Position numbers and translations under genes: made by a program. From contig JANQRX010000002.1 of NCBI GenBank assembly GCA_028284325.1, positions 186,001 to 250,000 of the forward strand: a stretch of 64,000 bases of DNA. Reading direction: 5' to 3'. The notes under the pieces were generated by a model. That model worked only from the letters and a program-made list of their open reading frames with translations. It did no database searches and had not been told where the DNA came from. Shown here piece after piece: positions 52,142 to 61,726 of the stretch. The DNA comes from Bauldia sp. GTDB taxonomy: Bacteria; Pseudomonadota; Alphaproteobacteria; Rhizobiales; Kaistiaceae. Within the stretch, counting starts at the first letter, position 1. Each line of letters starts with the position of its first letter.

Positions 52142-54571
52142 ATGAGCGCCGATACGCCAAAGACGATCGAAGTGTCCGCCGGCGATGGCACGTTCCCCGT
52201 GCTGCCGCTGCGCGACATCGTCGTGTTCCCGCACATCATCGTCCCGCTGTTCGTGGGGCGGGAGAAGTCCATCAAGGCGCTCGAAGAGGTGATGCGGGCC
52301 GACAAGCAGATTCTGCTTGCGACCCAGCAGAACGCGAACGAAGACGAGCCGACGCCCGAGACCATCTATGACGTGGGCACGCTCGCCTCCGTCCTCCAGC
52401 TCCTGAAGCTGCCCGACGGCACGGTGAAGGTGCTGGTGGAGGGCGGCAGCCGCGCGCGGGTGCTGCGCTACACCGACAACGAGGTCTATTACGAGGCGGT
52501 CGTCGAAGCGATCGCCGAGGAGATGGGCGACGAGGTCGAGGCCGAGGCGCTGTCCCGCTCGGTCGTGAGCGAGTTCGAGAACTACATCAAGCTCAACAAG
52601 AAGATTTCGCCGGAGGTCGTCGGCGCGGTCAATCAGCTCGACGACTTCGCCAAGATCGCCGACACAGTGGCGTCGCATCTGGCGATCAAGCTGCCCGAGA
52701 AGCAGGCGATCCTGGCGTTGCCGACCGTGGTCGAGCGGCTGGAGCGCGTGCTCGAACTGATGGAAAGCGAAATCTCCGTCCTCCAGGTGGAGAAGCGCAT
52801 CCGCTCTCGCGTCAAGCGCCAGATGGAGAAGACGCAGCGCGAGTACTATCTCAACGAGCAGATGAAGGCGATCCAGAAGGAACTGGGTGACGCCGAGGAC
52901 GGCCGCGACGAACTGCAGGAACTCGAAACCAAGATCGAGAAGACGCGCCTGTCGAAGGAAGCCCGCGAGAAGGCGCGCAACGAGTTCAAGAAGCTCAAGC
53001 AGATGAGTCCGATGTCGGCGGAGGCGACGGTCATCCGCAACTATCTGGACTGGCTGCTCGGCATTCCGTGGGGCAAGAAGTCACGCATCAAGAACGATCT
53101 CGACTACGCACAGCAGGTGCTCGACGCCGACCACTACGGGCTTGAGAAGGTCAAGGACCGGATCGTCGAATATCTCGCGGTCCAGAGCCGTTCCAGCAAG
53201 CTGCGTGGACCGATCCTCTGCCTGGTCGGCCCGCCCGGCGTCGGCAAGACGTCCCTCGGCAAGTCGATCGCCAAGGCGACCGGCCGCGAATTCGTACGCA
53301 TGTCGCTGGGCGGCGTGCGCGACGAGGCCGAGATCAGGGGCCACCGGCGGACCTATATCGGCTCCATGCCGGGCAAGGTCGTGCAGTCCATGCGCAAGGC
53401 GAAGAAGGTCAACCCGCTGCTCCTGCTCGACGAGGTCGACAAGATCGGCATGGACTTCCGCGGCGATCCGTCGTCGGCGCTCCTGGAGGTGCTCGATCCC
53501 GAGCAGAACTCGACCTTCGCGGACCACTATCTGGAGGTCGAGTACGACCTGTCGAAGGTGCTGTTCATCACCACGGCCAACACGCTGAACATCCCGCCGG
53601 CGCTGATGGACCGGATGGAGATCATTCGCATCGCCGGCTACACCGAGGATGAGAAGGTCGAGATCGCCCGGCGCCATCTGATTCCGAAGACGCTGCGCGA
53701 GCACGCGCTGGACGCGAAGGAGTTCAGCGTCGACGAGGAGGCGTTGCTCACCGTCATCCGCCGCTACACGCGGGAGGCCGGCGTGCGCAATCTCGAGCGT
53801 GAGCTGGCGACGCTGGCGCGCAAGGGGGTCAAGGACCTCATGATGTCGCGCAAGAAGTCGATCAAGATCACGCCCAAGACCATCGAGACCTATCTCGGCG
53901 TGCCCAAGTATCGCTACGGCGCGGCGGAGCACGAGGATCTGGTGGGCGTGGTCACCGGGCTTGCCTGGACCGAGGTCGGCGGCGAACTCCTGACCATCGA
54001 GGGCGTGATGATGCCGGGCAAGGGCAAGATGACCGTCACCGGGAATCTGCGCGACGTGATGAAGGAATCGATCTCCGCGGCGGCGTCCTACGTCCGCAGC
54101 AGGGCCGTCGATTTCGGCATCGAGCCGCCCCTGTTCGACAAGCGGGACATCCACGTCCACGTGCCCGAAGGCGCAACGCCGAAGGACGGACCGTCTGCCG
54201 GCGTGGCGATGGTGACGGCCATCATCTCGGTGATGACCGGCATTCCGGTGCGCAGGGATGTCGCCATGACTGGCGAGATCACGCTCCGCGGCCGCGTCCT
54301 GCCGATCGGCGGGCTGAAGGAGAAGATGCTGGCGGCGCTACGCGGCGGCATCAAGACCGTTCTGATCCCGCAGGAGAACGCCAAGGACCTGACGGAGATC
54401 CCGGACAACGTGAAAAACGCGCTCGACATCATTCCGGTCGACCGCATGGACGAGGTCCTTAAAGTGGCTCTTGTCGAGGTTCCGGAGGCGATTGAGTGGG
54501 ATGAGGCCCGGGCCGCTGAAACGGCGGTTGTTGGCGAAGACACCGGTGCGGCCGCGCAGATCGCCCACTAA
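52142..54571 (+). CDS. lon: ATP-dependent Lon protease
   Basis: Encodes 809 aa. N-terminal substrate-binding LON domain (about residues 15-210), coiled coil, AAA+ domain with Walker [16 protein letters not shown] and Walker [12 protein letters not shown], and protease domain with the Ser-Lys dyad: Ser685 in [10 protein letters not shown] and Lys728 in [20 protein letters not shown] is the usual post-Walker motif. The C-terminal tail after residue 770 is acidic. In alphaproteobacteria Lon degrades DnaA, CcrM and SciP as well as misfolded proteins. It is followed by a terminator and then hupB. Confidence 0.98.
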   Translation: MSADTPKTIEVSAGDGTFPVLPLRDIVVFPHIIVPLFVGREKSIKALEEVMRADKQILLATQQNANEDEPTPETIYDVGTLASVLQLLKLPDGTVKVLVEGGSRARVLRYTDNEVYYEAVVEAIAEEMGDEVEAEALSRSVVSEFENYIKLNKKISPEVVGAVNQLDDFAKIADTVASHLAIKLPEKQAILALPTVVERLERVLELMESEISVLQVEKRIRSRVKRQMEKTQREYYLNEQMKAIQKELGDAEDGRDELQELETKIEKTRLSKEAREKARNEFKKLKQMSPMSAEATVIRNYLDWLLGIPWGKKSRIKNDLDYAQQVLDADHYGLEKVKDRIVEYLAVQSRSSKLRGPILCLVGPPGVGKTSLGKSIAKATGREFVRMSLGGVRDEAEIRGHRRTYIGSMPGKVVQSMRKAKKVNPLLLLDEVDKIGMDFRGDPSSALLEVLDPEQNSTFADHYLEVEYDLSKVLFITTANTLNIPPALMDRMEIIRIAGYTEDEKVEIARRHLIPKTLREHALDAKEFSVDEEALLTVIRRYTREAGVRNLERELATLARKGVKDLMMSRKKSIKITPKTIETYLGVPKYRYGAAEHEDLVGVVTGLAWTEVGGELLTIEGVMMPGKGKMTVTGNLRDVMKESISAAASYVRSRAVDFGIEPPLFDKRDIHVHVPEGATPKDGPSAGVAMVTAIISVMTGIPVRRDVAMTGEITLRGRVLPIGGLKEKMLAALRGGIKTVLIPQENAKDLTEIPDNVKNALDIIPVDRMDEVLKVALVEVPEAIEWDEARAAETAVVGEDTGAAAQIAH

Positions 54572-54590
54572 GCGTCTGTAATCATTCAAG

Positions 54591-54624
54591 AAAAGGCGTC
54601 GGACCCCGCGTCCGGCGCCTTTTC
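54591..54624 (+). terminator. Rho-independent terminator after lon
   Basis: GGCGTCGGAC and GTCCGGCGCC form a ten-base stem with one internal mismatch around a short CCCGC-type loop, flanked by AAAA and followed by TTTTCC, 20 bases after the lon stop. Confidence 0.8.
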
Positions 54625-54756
54625 CTTGCCGTCTGGCGTCCTCAACGAAAATCGCTGAATTCCGCCGTTTTCCCTTGCTTCGGGCACGTTTAGGGATGAG
54701 GCTCGCCGAAGCATGGCGAAGCGATTCGCCCTGCATGTTCACGGAAAGGAAGTTTC

Positions 54757-55032
54757 ATGAACAAGAATGATCTGATCGCTGATGTTGCCGAACGGACGGG
54801 TATGTCGAAAGCCAGCGCTTCGCAGGCTGTCGAGGCCGTCATTGACGCCATCACCAACTCCCTCAAGTCGGGGCAGGAGGTGAAGATCATCGGCTTTGGC
54901 AATTTTGCCGTTACGCAACGCCAGGCCAGCAAGGGGCGCAATCCCCGCACCGGCGAGGAAATCGACATCCCGGCGTCGAAGTCGCCGAAGTTCCGCGCGG
55001 GCAAGGGGCTGCGCGACGCGGTCAACCGCTAA
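54757..55032 (+). CDS. hupB: HU-family DNA-binding protein
   Basis: Encodes 91 aa. MNKNDLIADVAERTGMSKAS and the dimerisation core VIDAITNSLKSGQEVKIIGF lead to the DNA-binding arm signature GFGNFAVTQRQASKGRNPRTG with the conserved NP tip, then FRAGKGLRDAVN. It bends and packages DNA as a dimer. GGAAAGGAAG precedes the ATG. Placement directly after lon is conserved across many proteobacteria. Confidence 0.97.
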   Translation: MNKNDLIADVAERTGMSKASASQAVEAVIDAITNSLKSGQEVKIIGFGNFAVTQRQASKGRNPRTGEEIDIPASKSPKFRAGKGLRDAVNR

Positions 55033-55167
55033 GCGGGCGAGGCGGCGGTCTTTCCCGGATCGCCGTCGCCCGAACCCGGCGCGCTTCGACGGCGCTGAGG
55101 TGCGGGACCGGACAAGCGGTCGAGCGGTTGCGCGCGATCCCCGATCCGCCTACATGCGGGTGCGCAT

Positions 55168-55243
55168 GGGCGGTTAGCTCAGCTGGTAGAGCGCCACGTT
55201 TACACCGTGGATGTCGGGAGTTCGAGCCTCTCACCGCCCACCA
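55168..55243 (+). tRNA. tRNA-Val (anticodon UAC)
   Basis: Acceptor GGGCGGT pairs with ACCGCCC. The anticodon arm CCACG/CGTGG encloses TTTACAC with TAC. The T-arm is AGTTCGAGCCT, the discriminator is A and CCA is encoded (55241-55243). Length 76 nt. Confidence 0.96.
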
Positions 55244-55331
55244 TAAGCGAGCATCGGGCGCCGCCGCGCGCGATGCTTGACTTGCCTTCGGCCGCCTCTT
55301 ATTTGCTTGCGGTCTCCCGAACGGGTTTCTC

Positions 55332-55408
55332 GGGGGTGTAGCTCAGTTGGTTAGAGCGCTGGCCTGTCACGCCAGAGGTCGCGAGTTCGAGTCTCGTCAC
55401 TCCCGCCA
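55332..55408 (+). tRNA. tRNA-Asp (anticodon GUC)
   Basis: Acceptor GGGGGTG pairs with CACTCCC (one G-U). The anticodon arm CTGGC/GCCAG encloses CTGTCAC with GTC. The T-arm is AGTTCGAGTCT, the discriminator is G and CCA is encoded (55406-55408). Length 77 nt. Confidence 0.97.
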
Positions 55409-55464
55409 CGTCCCTGCAGACCACGTCTGAACCGGCGTCGTTCTCCGCCCCGCGGCGGAACCGC

Positions 55465-55698
55465 TCAGAATGCGTCAGCACAGAAGCGGGCGTCGTCGAC
55501 GTTCGCGACCGACCAGAGGCAGGCCGCGACGCGGTGCCGGTAGGCATCGACGGCATCCTGCTCGGCCCAGTGAATACGATCGTCGCAATCGCGCTGGAAA
55601 CTGATGTCCTGGTCGAAGAGATCGAACGCCCGGGGTCCGATCGTCGCGGTCAGCACGATGGCCGCGGCCAACAGGGTGGTCGTAGCAGGTCGCTTCAT
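55465..55698 (-). CDS. Small secreted protein, unknown function
   Basis: Encodes 77 aa from the ATG at 55698. A signal peptide (MKRPATTTLLAAAIVLTATI) is followed by a short mature part of about 50 residues with three Cys (QRDCDDRI, AACLWS, ARFCADAF). No family is recognised. It lies 28 bases downstream of dinB on the same strand and may be read through from it. It could be a chance frame, but the signal peptide and AGGAG-type site (GAGAGGAG) before the ATG favour a real gene. Confidence 0.5.
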   Translation of the reverse strand: MKRPATTTLLAAAIVLTATIGPRAFDLFDQDISFQRDCDDRIHWAEQDAVDAYRHRVAACLWSVANVDDARFCADAF

Positions 55699-55726
55699 CG
55701 TCGATACTCCTCTCTTGTGACAGGCC

Positions 55727-56974
55727 TCACAGCTCACGCTCGGCCAGTTCGCGGAAATCGTCGGGAATGCGGCCGCGGGCGCTGAGCGCCACGGAGCCGT
55801 AGCTCACCGCTTCGCGGCCGAACCGTTCGCGGATCGCGTCCATGGCACGGTCGGCCCGCCAGCGGGCGTGGCCCGTGTTGCTGCCCGGGCGCCGCCGGTC
55901 GCCGGCCATGCGCATGGGCAGTTCAAGCTGGAGCGGCTTGTCGCCGACGAGGTGGGCGACGGCGACCGCCAGCAGGGAAATGTCCTTCTCGGCCGGATGG
56001 TCGCGAAGCGCCTGACGGACCAGTTCTTCGGCGACCTCGGCGACGATCGCCGTCGCGGAGACGGCGGCCGGAAGGGTGACGGAGCGGGTCACGGCCCTCA
56101 GATCGGCGAAGCGCACGCGGGCGGTGATGGTGAAGCCGGCGCGGTCCTTGGCGCGCAGGCGGGCGGCGACACGGTCGGCCAAATGGCGGAGGACCGGGCG
56201 GATCACCGCGGTCGTGGCCGCGCGGCGTCCCAGCGCCGACTGCGCGCTCACCGATCGGGCGCGCGGGCCGGTGACGAGCCGTCTTGGGTCGCGGTTGCGG
56301 GCGAGCGCGCCGAGCTTGTCGCCGGCGGCGACGCCGACTAGGCCGCGCAACGAGGATCCCGGGCGGGCGGCGAGCTGGCCGATGGTGTGGATGCCGGCCT
56401 CGGCGAGCTGCGTGCGGGTGACCGGCCCGACCCCCCACATCAGGCCGACCGGCAGGTCCTGCAGGAAGTCCATCTCCTGGCCGGCCGCAACGGTGACGAG
56501 CCCGTCCGGTTTGGCAACCTGCGAGGCGATCTTGGCGAGGTGCTTCGTGCTCGCGACGCCGACGGAGATCGGGAGTCCGAGTTCGTCCCGGACGCGTCGC
56601 CGGATTTCTCCGGCGATCTGGCCCGGTGGGCCGAACAGATGTTTGGTACCGGCCACATCGGCGAAGGCCTCGTCGATCGAGATGCGCTCGACCACCGGCG
56701 TGAAGTCGCCGAGCACGGCGATCGCAGCGTCGCCGAGGCGCTGGTACTGGTCGAAATGGCCGCTGACGAACTGAAGATCGGGGCACAGTTCGCGCGCCCG
56801 CCGCCCGGGCATGCCGCCGTAGACGCCGAACGCCTTGGCCTCGTACGAACAGGCGAGCACGACCCCGCCGCCGACCGCGATCGGACGCCCCATCAAGGAC
56901 GGGTCGAGCAGTTGCTCCACCGACGCGTAGAACGAGTCGAGGTCGGCATGAAGGATGGTCGCAGCGGCGCCCAT
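55727..56974 (-). CDS. dinB: DNA polymerase IV (Y-family translesion polymerase)
   Basis: Encodes 415 aa from the ATG at 56974. The open frame continues far upstream, but that part is not homologous and an overlapping LexA box lies at 57004-57018. Catalytic motifs: ILHADLDSFYASVEQLLDP (first Asp) and ERISIDEAFADVAG (the SIDE motif). The helix-hairpin-helix GVGPVTRTQLAEAGIHTIGQ and the little-finger domain follow. The C-terminus is longer than E. coli DinB (351 aa), with a basic/polar tail; whether it holds a beta-clamp motif is unclear. It should be an SOS gene. It sits in an otherwise conserved stretch between tRNA-Asp and nuoA. Confidence 0.95.
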   Translation of the reverse strand: MGAAATILHADLDSFYASVEQLLDPSLMGRPIAVGGGVVLACSYEAKAFGVYGGMPGRRARELCPDLQFVSGHFDQYQRLGDAAIAVLGDFTPVVERISIDEAFADVAGTKHLFGPPGQIAGEIRRRVRDELGLPISVGVASTKHLAKIASQVAKPDGLVTVAAGQEMDFLQDLPVGLMWGVGPVTRTQLAEAGIHTIGQLAARPGSSLRGLVGVAAGDKLGALARNRDPRRLVTGPRARSVSAQSALGRRAATTAVIRPVLRHLADRVAARLRAKDRAGFTITARVRFADLRAVTRSVTLPAAVSATAIVAEVAEELVRQALRDHPAEKDISLLAVAVAHLVGDKPLQLELPMRMAGDRRRPGSNTGHARWRADRAMDAIRERFGREAVSYGSVALSARGRIPDDFRELAEREL

Positions 56975-57003
56975 AGTGCTTCCGTCCCCACTCTGCAGCA
57001 TGA

Positions 57004-57018
57004 GAACATAACATGAAC
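57004..57018 (-). promoter_or_regulatory. LexA (SOS) box of dinB
   Basis: On the minus strand GTTC-N7-GTTC (57018-57015 and 57007-57004) is an exact match to the alphaproteobacterial LexA operator. It lies 30 bases before the dinB ATG, where it would block transcription until DNA damage. Confidence 0.88.
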
Positions 57019-57184
57019 ATTTGTGGTGATTGTCAAGCGAGCGGAGCCTCGTGGGGCGTGACGCGCCGGGTTGGGGAGGTTGTCTCCATACGGAAACAGC
57101 GGATAGTGAGGTCACCGGAGCCGGTGGGGTGTTCCCGCGGGAGATCAACCGAATGATGTCGATGCTGCGCCTTACGTGTGCCGA

Positions 57185-57871
57185 ATGAGCGACGACCCGA
57201 CTTATCAGCCGCTGCCGCTGCCGTTCCGCCACGACATGAGCGACGAGGAGATGCTGGCCTCGGCCAGGGTCTTCCGCGACACGATGGCGACGCGCCACAC
57301 CGTGCGCGACTACGACACCCGCGCAGTGCCGGTGGAGGTCATCGCCGCCTGTGTGGAGGCGGCCGGACTGGCGCCCAGCGGCGCCAACCAGCAGCCGTGG
57401 CGGTTCGTCGCCGTGGCCGAAGCGGATGCCAAGCGCCGCATCCGCCGGGCGGCGGAGGACGAGGAGTGGCGCTTCTACGACGGTGGTGGCGGCGAGGCCT
57501 GGCTCGCGGCCCTCGAACCGATCGGGACGGACGCCGACAAGCCGCACCTGGAACTTGCGCCGTGGCTGATCGTCATCTTCGCCGAACGTTATGGCGTCGG
57601 CGACGACGGCCGGCGGATCAAGCACTACTATGTCGGCGAGAGCGTCGGCATCGCCACCGGCGTGCTGATCACTGCCCTCCATCACGCGGGACTGGTGAGC
57701 CTGACCCACACCCCGAATCCCATGAAATTCCTCAACGAGCTGTGCGGTCTGCCGGAGCGGTTCAAGCCGGTGATGATCCTGGCGGTCGGCCATCCGGCAG
57801 CCGGCGCCACGGTTCCCGCCGCCGCGAAACGGAAGAAACCTCTGGATGCGATCCTGACGGTCCTTCCCTGA
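57185..57871 (+). CDS. Nitroreductase-family flavoprotein
   Basis: Encodes 228 aa from the ATG at 57185 (a GTG at 57176 is possible). FMN-binding features: [19 protein letters not shown] (R-S/T-x-R-x-F/Y type), [39 protein letters not shown], and near the end [18 protein letters not shown]. The pattern is closest to iodotyrosine-deiodinase-like nitroreductases, which act on halogenated or nitro aromatic compounds, but the substrate is unknown. It stands alone between divergent dinB and nuoA, with a 146-base gap to nuoA that presumably carries the nuo promoter. Confidence 0.88.
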   Translation: MSDDPTYQPLPLPFRHDMSDEEMLASARVFRDTMATRHTVRDYDTRAVPVEVIAACVEAAGLAPSGANQQPWRFVAVAEADAKRRIRRAAEDEEWRFYDGGGGEAWLAALEPIGTDADKPHLELAPWLIVIFAERYGVGDDGRRIKHYYVGESVGIATGVLITALHHAGLVSLTHTPNPMKFLNELCGLPERFKPVMILAVGHPAAGATVPAAAKRKKPLDAILTVLP

Positions 57872-58017
57872 GGTTGCTGCGACCCCGATATGGCTTGCCA
57901 CCCGGCACGGTGTCGGCTAAGCCTCGCGCGTTCCGTTCAAGCGGATGGCGGCCCTGCCGGTCGGCGGCGGGCGCTGGCGAATCCGGGTCGCAAGACCCGC
58001 CTCACCGGACCGGTGAC

Positions 58018-58383
58018 ATGAACGACTTACTGAGCGAATACCTGCCGATCATCATCTTCATGGGCATTGCCGCGGTGATCGGTCTGGCGCTCCTGATTGC
58101 GCCGTTCGTGGTGGCGTTCAAGAATCCCGATCCGGAGAAACTGTCGGCCTATGAGTGCGGGTTTGACGCCTTTGACGACGCCCGGATGCAGTTCGACGTC
58201 CGGTTCTATCTGGTCGCCATCCTCTTCATCATTTTCGACCTCGAGGTCGCCTTCCTCTTCCCCTGGGCGGTCGCCTTCGGCGATCTCGGTTGGGCCGGCT
58301 TCTGGTCGATGATGATCTTCCTTGGCGTCCTGACCGTCGGCTTTATTTACGAATGGCGGAAGGGAGCACTGGAATGGGATTAA
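58018..58383 (+). CDS. nuoA: NADH-quinone oxidoreductase subunit A
   Basis: Encodes 121 aa from the ATG at 58018; frames upstream are continuations without homology. Three membrane helices. Signature: [20 protein letters not shown] and [20 protein letters not shown] (the ND3 cysteine loop region and the acidic helix), ending [11 protein letters not shown]. First gene of the nuo operon, overlapping nuoB by ten bases. Complex I membrane arm close to the quinone site. Confidence 0.97.
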   Translation: MNDLLSEYLPIIIFMGIAAVIGLALLIAPFVVAFKNPDPEKLSAYECGFDAFDDARMQFDVRFYLVAILFIIFDLEVAFLFPWAVAFGDLGWAGFWSMMIFLGVLTVGFIYEWRKGALEWD

Positions 58384-58967
58384 CCGACTCCGCCGCCACA
58401 CCTCCGGCCACCACACCTCCGGCCGCCACGCCGCCGGCCGATGCCCCGCTGGTCGCCACGCCCGGCCATGCCCGCGACCATCAGCTTGTCGAGATCAACA
58501 ACGAGCTCGCCGACAAGGGCTTCCTCGTCACCACCACCGACGACCTGATCAACTGGGCGCGCACCGGCTCGCTGATGTGGATGACGTTCGGCCTCGCCTG
58601 CTGCGCCGTGGAGATGATGCAGGCGTCGATGCCGCGTTACGATCTGGAGCGCTTCGGCTTCGCGCCGCGGGCCTCGCCGCGCCAGTCCGACGTGATGATC
58701 GTCGCCGGCACGCTCACCAACAAGATGGCGCCGGTGCTGCGCAAGGTCTACGACCAGATGCCCGAGCCCCGCTACGTGATTTCCATGGGCTCGTGCGCCA
58801 ATGGCGGCGGCTACTACCACTATTCCTACGCGGTGGTGCGCGGCTGCGACCGCGTGGTGCCGGTCGACATCTACGTGCCGGGCTGTCCGCCCACGGCCGA
58901 GGCGCTGGTCTACGGTGTTCTTCTCCTGCAGAAGAAGATCCGGCGCACGGGCACGATCGAGCGCTAA
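58374..58967 (+). CDS. nuoB: NADH-quinone oxidoreductase subunit B (cluster N2)
   Basis: Encodes 197 aa. The four N2 ligands are present: the adjacent Cys pair in [11 protein letters not shown], Cys in [13 protein letters not shown] and Cys in [12 protein letters not shown]. The first 28 residues are an unusual Thr/Ala/Pro tract ([18 protein letters not shown]) encoded by near-repeats of CCACACCTCCGGCC. The rest is canonical. It overlaps nuoA by ten bases, in the same operon. Confidence 0.97.
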   Translation: MGLTDSAATPPATTPPAATPPADAPLVATPGHARDHQLVEINNELADKGFLVTTTDDLINWARTGSLMWMTFGLACCAVEMMQASMPRYDLERFGFAPRASPRQSDVMIVAGTLTNKMAPVLRKVYDQMPEPRYVISMGSCANGGGYYHYSYAVVRGCDRVVPVDIYVPGCPPTAEALVYGVLLLQKKIRRTGTIER

Positions 58968-58989
58968 GGCGACGGAGCGGAGCTGAGGC

Positions 58990-59604
58990 GTGGACGAGGC
59001 GCTGGTCGAAATCGGCGAGTTCATCCAGGCGAGGTTCGGTGAGGACCTCGGCGGCTGGGAGATCGCGCACGGCGAACTGACCGTCGAGGCGCCGGCGACC
59101 CACATCATCGAGGTGCTGCGGTTCCTGCGCGACGATCCGCGCCTGTCCTTCGTCAGCCTGATCGATATCTGCGGGGTCGACTGGCCCGGCCGCAACCGGC
59201 GCTTCGACGTGGTCTACCACCTGATGAGCCCGCGGCAGAACATCCGCGTGCGGGTCAAGGTGCGGACCGACGAAGCCTCGCCGGTGCCGTCGGCGACCCG
59301 GATCTTCCCCGGTGCCGACTGGTTCGAGCGCGAGGCGTACGACCTCTACGGCATCCTGTTTTCCGATCACCCCGATCTGCGCCGCCTCCTCACCGATTAC
59401 GGCTTCGCCGGGCATCCGCTCAGGAAGGATTTCCCGCTGACCGGGTTCGTCGAGGTGCGCTACGACGACGAGCGGAAGCGCGTCGTCTACGAGCCGGTCA
59501 AGCTCGCGCAACAGTTCCGCGATTTCGACTTCGAATCGCCGTGGGAAGGGACCGACTATCCCTTGCCCGGCGACGAGAAGGCGAGCGGCAACGGAGCCGG
59601 ATGA
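58990..59604 (+). CDS. nuoC: NADH-quinone oxidoreductase subunit C
   Basis: Encodes 204 aa from a GTG at 58990. Complex I 30 kDa family: [20 protein letters not shown], the ERE-type motif [20 protein letters not shown], then [20 protein letters not shown] and [18 protein letters not shown]. It is part of the quinone-binding module in the peripheral arm. Its stop overlaps the nuoD start (ATGA). Confidence 0.97.
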   Translation: MDEALVEIGEFIQARFGEDLGGWEIAHGELTVEAPATHIIEVLRFLRDDPRLSFVSLIDICGVDWPGRNRRFDVVYHLMSPRQNIRVRVKVRTDEASPVPSATRIFPGADWFEREAYDLYGILFSDHPDLRRLLTDYGFAGHPLRKDFPLTGFVEVRYDDERKRVVYEPVKLAQQFRDFDFESPWEGTDYPLPGDEKASGNGAG

Positions 59605-60794
59605 TGGCGGAAACCGACGTCCGCACCTTCACCCTCAACTTCGGGCCGCAGCACCCGGCGGCCCACGGCGTGCTGCGCCTGGTGCTGGAACTCGACGGCG
59701 AGGTGGTCGAGCGGGTCGACCCCCATGTCGGCTTCCTCCATCGCGGCACCGAAAAGCTGATCGAGCACAAGACCTATCTCCAGGCCGTGCCGTATTTCGA
59801 CCGGCTCGACTATGTCGCGCCGATGAATCAGGAGCACGCATTCGCGCTAGCGGTCGAGAAGCTGCTCGGCATCACCGTGCCGCGGCGCGGACAGTTGATC
59901 CGGGTGCTTTATTCGGAAATCGGCCGCATCCTGAACCATCTTATAAATGTTACGACGCAAGCCCTTGATGTTGGTGCGCTAACCCCGCCACTGTGGGGCT
60001 TCGAGCAACGTGAAAAGCTCCTGGTCTTCTATGAGCGCGCCAGTGGCAGCCGCATGCACGCGGCCTTCGTCCGGCCGGGCGGTGTCCATCAGGACCTGCC
60101 GCAGGCGCTGATCGACGACATCGAGGCGTTCTGCGATCCGTTTCTCAAGGCCGTCGACGACATCGACGGCCTGCTGACCGGCAACCGCATCTTCAAGCAG
60201 CGCAATGTCGACATCGGCGTGGTGGACCTCGACGAGGCCTGGGGCATGGGGTTCTCTGGCGTCATGGTGCGAGGTTCGGGTGCCGCCTGGGACCTGCGCA
60301 AGTCCCAACCCTATGAGTGCTACGACGAGCTGGAGTTCGATATCCCCGTCGGCAAGAACGGCGACTGCTATGACCGCTATCTGATCCGCATGGAGGAGAT
60401 GCGCCAGTCGGTGCGGATCATGCGCCAGTGCATTGCGCTGATGAACAAGCCGGATGGCAAGGGCCCGGTGGCCACGACCGACGGCAAGATCGTGCCGCCC
60501 AAGCGCACCGAGATGAAGCGCTCCATGGAGGCGCTGATCCATCACTTCAAGCTCTACACTGAGGGCTACCACGTGCCCGAGGGCGAGGTGTACGCGGCCG
60601 TCGAGGCGCCCAAGGGTGAGTTCGGCGTCTACCTGGTGTCCGACGGCAGCAACAAGCCATACCGGTGCAAGATCCGCGCGCCCGGGTTCCCGCATCTTGC
60701 GGCCATGCATCCGATCTGCCGCGGCCACCTGCTTGCCGACGTGTCGGCGGTGCTGGGCTCCCTCGACATCGTGTTCGGCGAGGTGGACCGCTGA
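59601..60794 (+). CDS. nuoD: NADH-quinone oxidoreductase subunit D
   Basis: Encodes 397 aa from the ATG at 59601 (a second ATG follows at once). Complex I 49 kDa family: [40 protein letters not shown] (with the quinone-site His), [20 protein letters not shown], and the C-terminal IVFGEVDR. It forms the quinone-reducing site together with NuoB. It shares one base with the nuoE start (TGATG). Confidence 0.98.
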   Translation: MMAETDVRTFTLNFGPQHPAAHGVLRLVLELDGEVVERVDPHVGFLHRGTEKLIEHKTYLQAVPYFDRLDYVAPMNQEHAFALAVEKLLGITVPRRGQLIRVLYSEIGRILNHLINVTTQALDVGALTPPLWGFEQREKLLVFYERASGSRMHAAFVRPGGVHQDLPQALIDDIEAFCDPFLKAVDDIDGLLTGNRIFKQRNVDIGVVDLDEAWGMGFSGVMVRGSGAAWDLRKSQPYECYDELEFDIPVGKNGDCYDRYLIRMEEMRQSVRIMRQCIALMNKPDGKGPVATTDGKIVPPKRTEMKRSMEALIHHFKLYTEGYHVPEGEVYAAVEAPKGEFGVYLVSDGSNKPYRCKIRAPGFPHLAAMHPICRGHLLADVSAVLGSLDIVFGEVDR

Positions 60795-61723
60795 TGGCCG
60801 TTCGCAGGCTCGCCGCCGACCAGCCGACGACGTTTGCCTTCAGCGCCGACAACAGGGCGTGGGCCGGGCGCGAGATCGCCAAGTATCCGGAAGGGCGGGC
60901 GGCCTCGGCGGTGATCGCCCTTCTGTGGCGGGTGCAGGAACAGGAAGGTTGGGTCAGCGAGCCGGCGATCCGGGTCGTGGCCGAGATGCTCGACATGCCG
61001 CGCATCCGCGTGCTCGAGGTGGCGACCTTCTACACCATGTTCCAGCTCCAGCCGGTCGGTCGCGTGGCCCATGTCCAGGTCTGCGGCACGACGCCGTGCT
61101 GGCTGCGCGGGGCGAACGACCTCAAGGACGTCTGCCGGCAGCGCATCCATGGCGACCAGCACGCTCTCAGCGAGGACGGGCGGTTTTCGTGGGAGGAGGT
61201 CGAGTGCCTGGGCGCGTGCGTCAACGCGCCGATGATCCAGATCGGCGCCGACACGTTCGAGGATCTCGACCGGGGATCGTTCGAGGCGATCCTCGACGCC
61301 CTGGCGGACGGACGCCCGGTGACACCCGGACCCCAAACGGAGCGCATGCGCGCGGCGCCGGCCGGCGGGCTGACGAGCTTGCTGGAGGTGCCCGAGGCGG
61401 ACACAGCCACCGAGGAATTACCGCCGACGGGCAGCGGTGACAGGCCGGCGGGGGCGCTGGATGCGCCGCGCGGCGACGCCGACGATCTCAAGAAGATCTC
61501 CGGCGTCGGCCCCAAGCTCGAAGGCATCCTCAACGATCTCGGCATCTTCCACTACGACCAGATTGCGGGCTGGAGCCCCGACACCGTCGCCTGGGTCGAC
61601 GAGCACCTGAAGTTCAAAGGTCGCATTGACCGGGAAGACTGGATCGGGCAGGCGAAGGTGCTCGCCGCTGGTGGCGAGACGGACTTCTCCCGCCGCGCAT
61701 CCGCCGACTCGGAGACGGACTAG
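60794..61723 (+). CDS. nuoE: NADH-quinone oxidoreductase subunit E with C-terminal helix-hairpin-helix extension
   Basis: Encodes 309 aa, against 160-240 for most NuoE. The thioredoxin-like domain (about residues 20-180) holds the [2Fe-2S] cluster N1a: Cys in QVCGTTPCWLRGA and Cys in ECLGACVNAPM. The extra part (about 195-309) has a Pro/Asp-rich linker and a domain with LKKISGVGPKLEGILNDLGI, then FHYDQIAGWSPDTVAWVDEH and RIDREDWIGQAKVLA. This is a helix-hairpin-helix-like fold also found attached to other Rhizobiales proteins. Its role in complex I is unknown; it carries no extra Cys. Confidence 0.96.
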   Translation: MAVRRLAADQPTTFAFSADNRAWAGREIAKYPEGRAASAVIALLWRVQEQEGWVSEPAIRVVAEMLDMPRIRVLEVATFYTMFQLQPVGRVAHVQVCGTTPCWLRGANDLKDVCRQRIHGDQHALSEDGRFSWEEVECLGACVNAPMIQIGADTFEDLDRGSFEAILDALADGRPVTPGPQTERMRAAPAGGLTSLLEVPEADTATEELPPTGSGDRPAGALDAPRGDADDLKKISGVGPKLEGILNDLGIFHYDQIAGWSPDTVAWVDEHLKFKGRIDREDWIGQAKVLAAGGETDFSRRASADSETD

Positions 61724-61726
61724 AGC

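Noticed and set aside
56975-57901. Upstream extension of dinB to 724 residues
   Set aside because: It crosses the LexA operator and is antisense to the nitroreductase gene; Y-family polymerases start at the ILHADLDSF motif.
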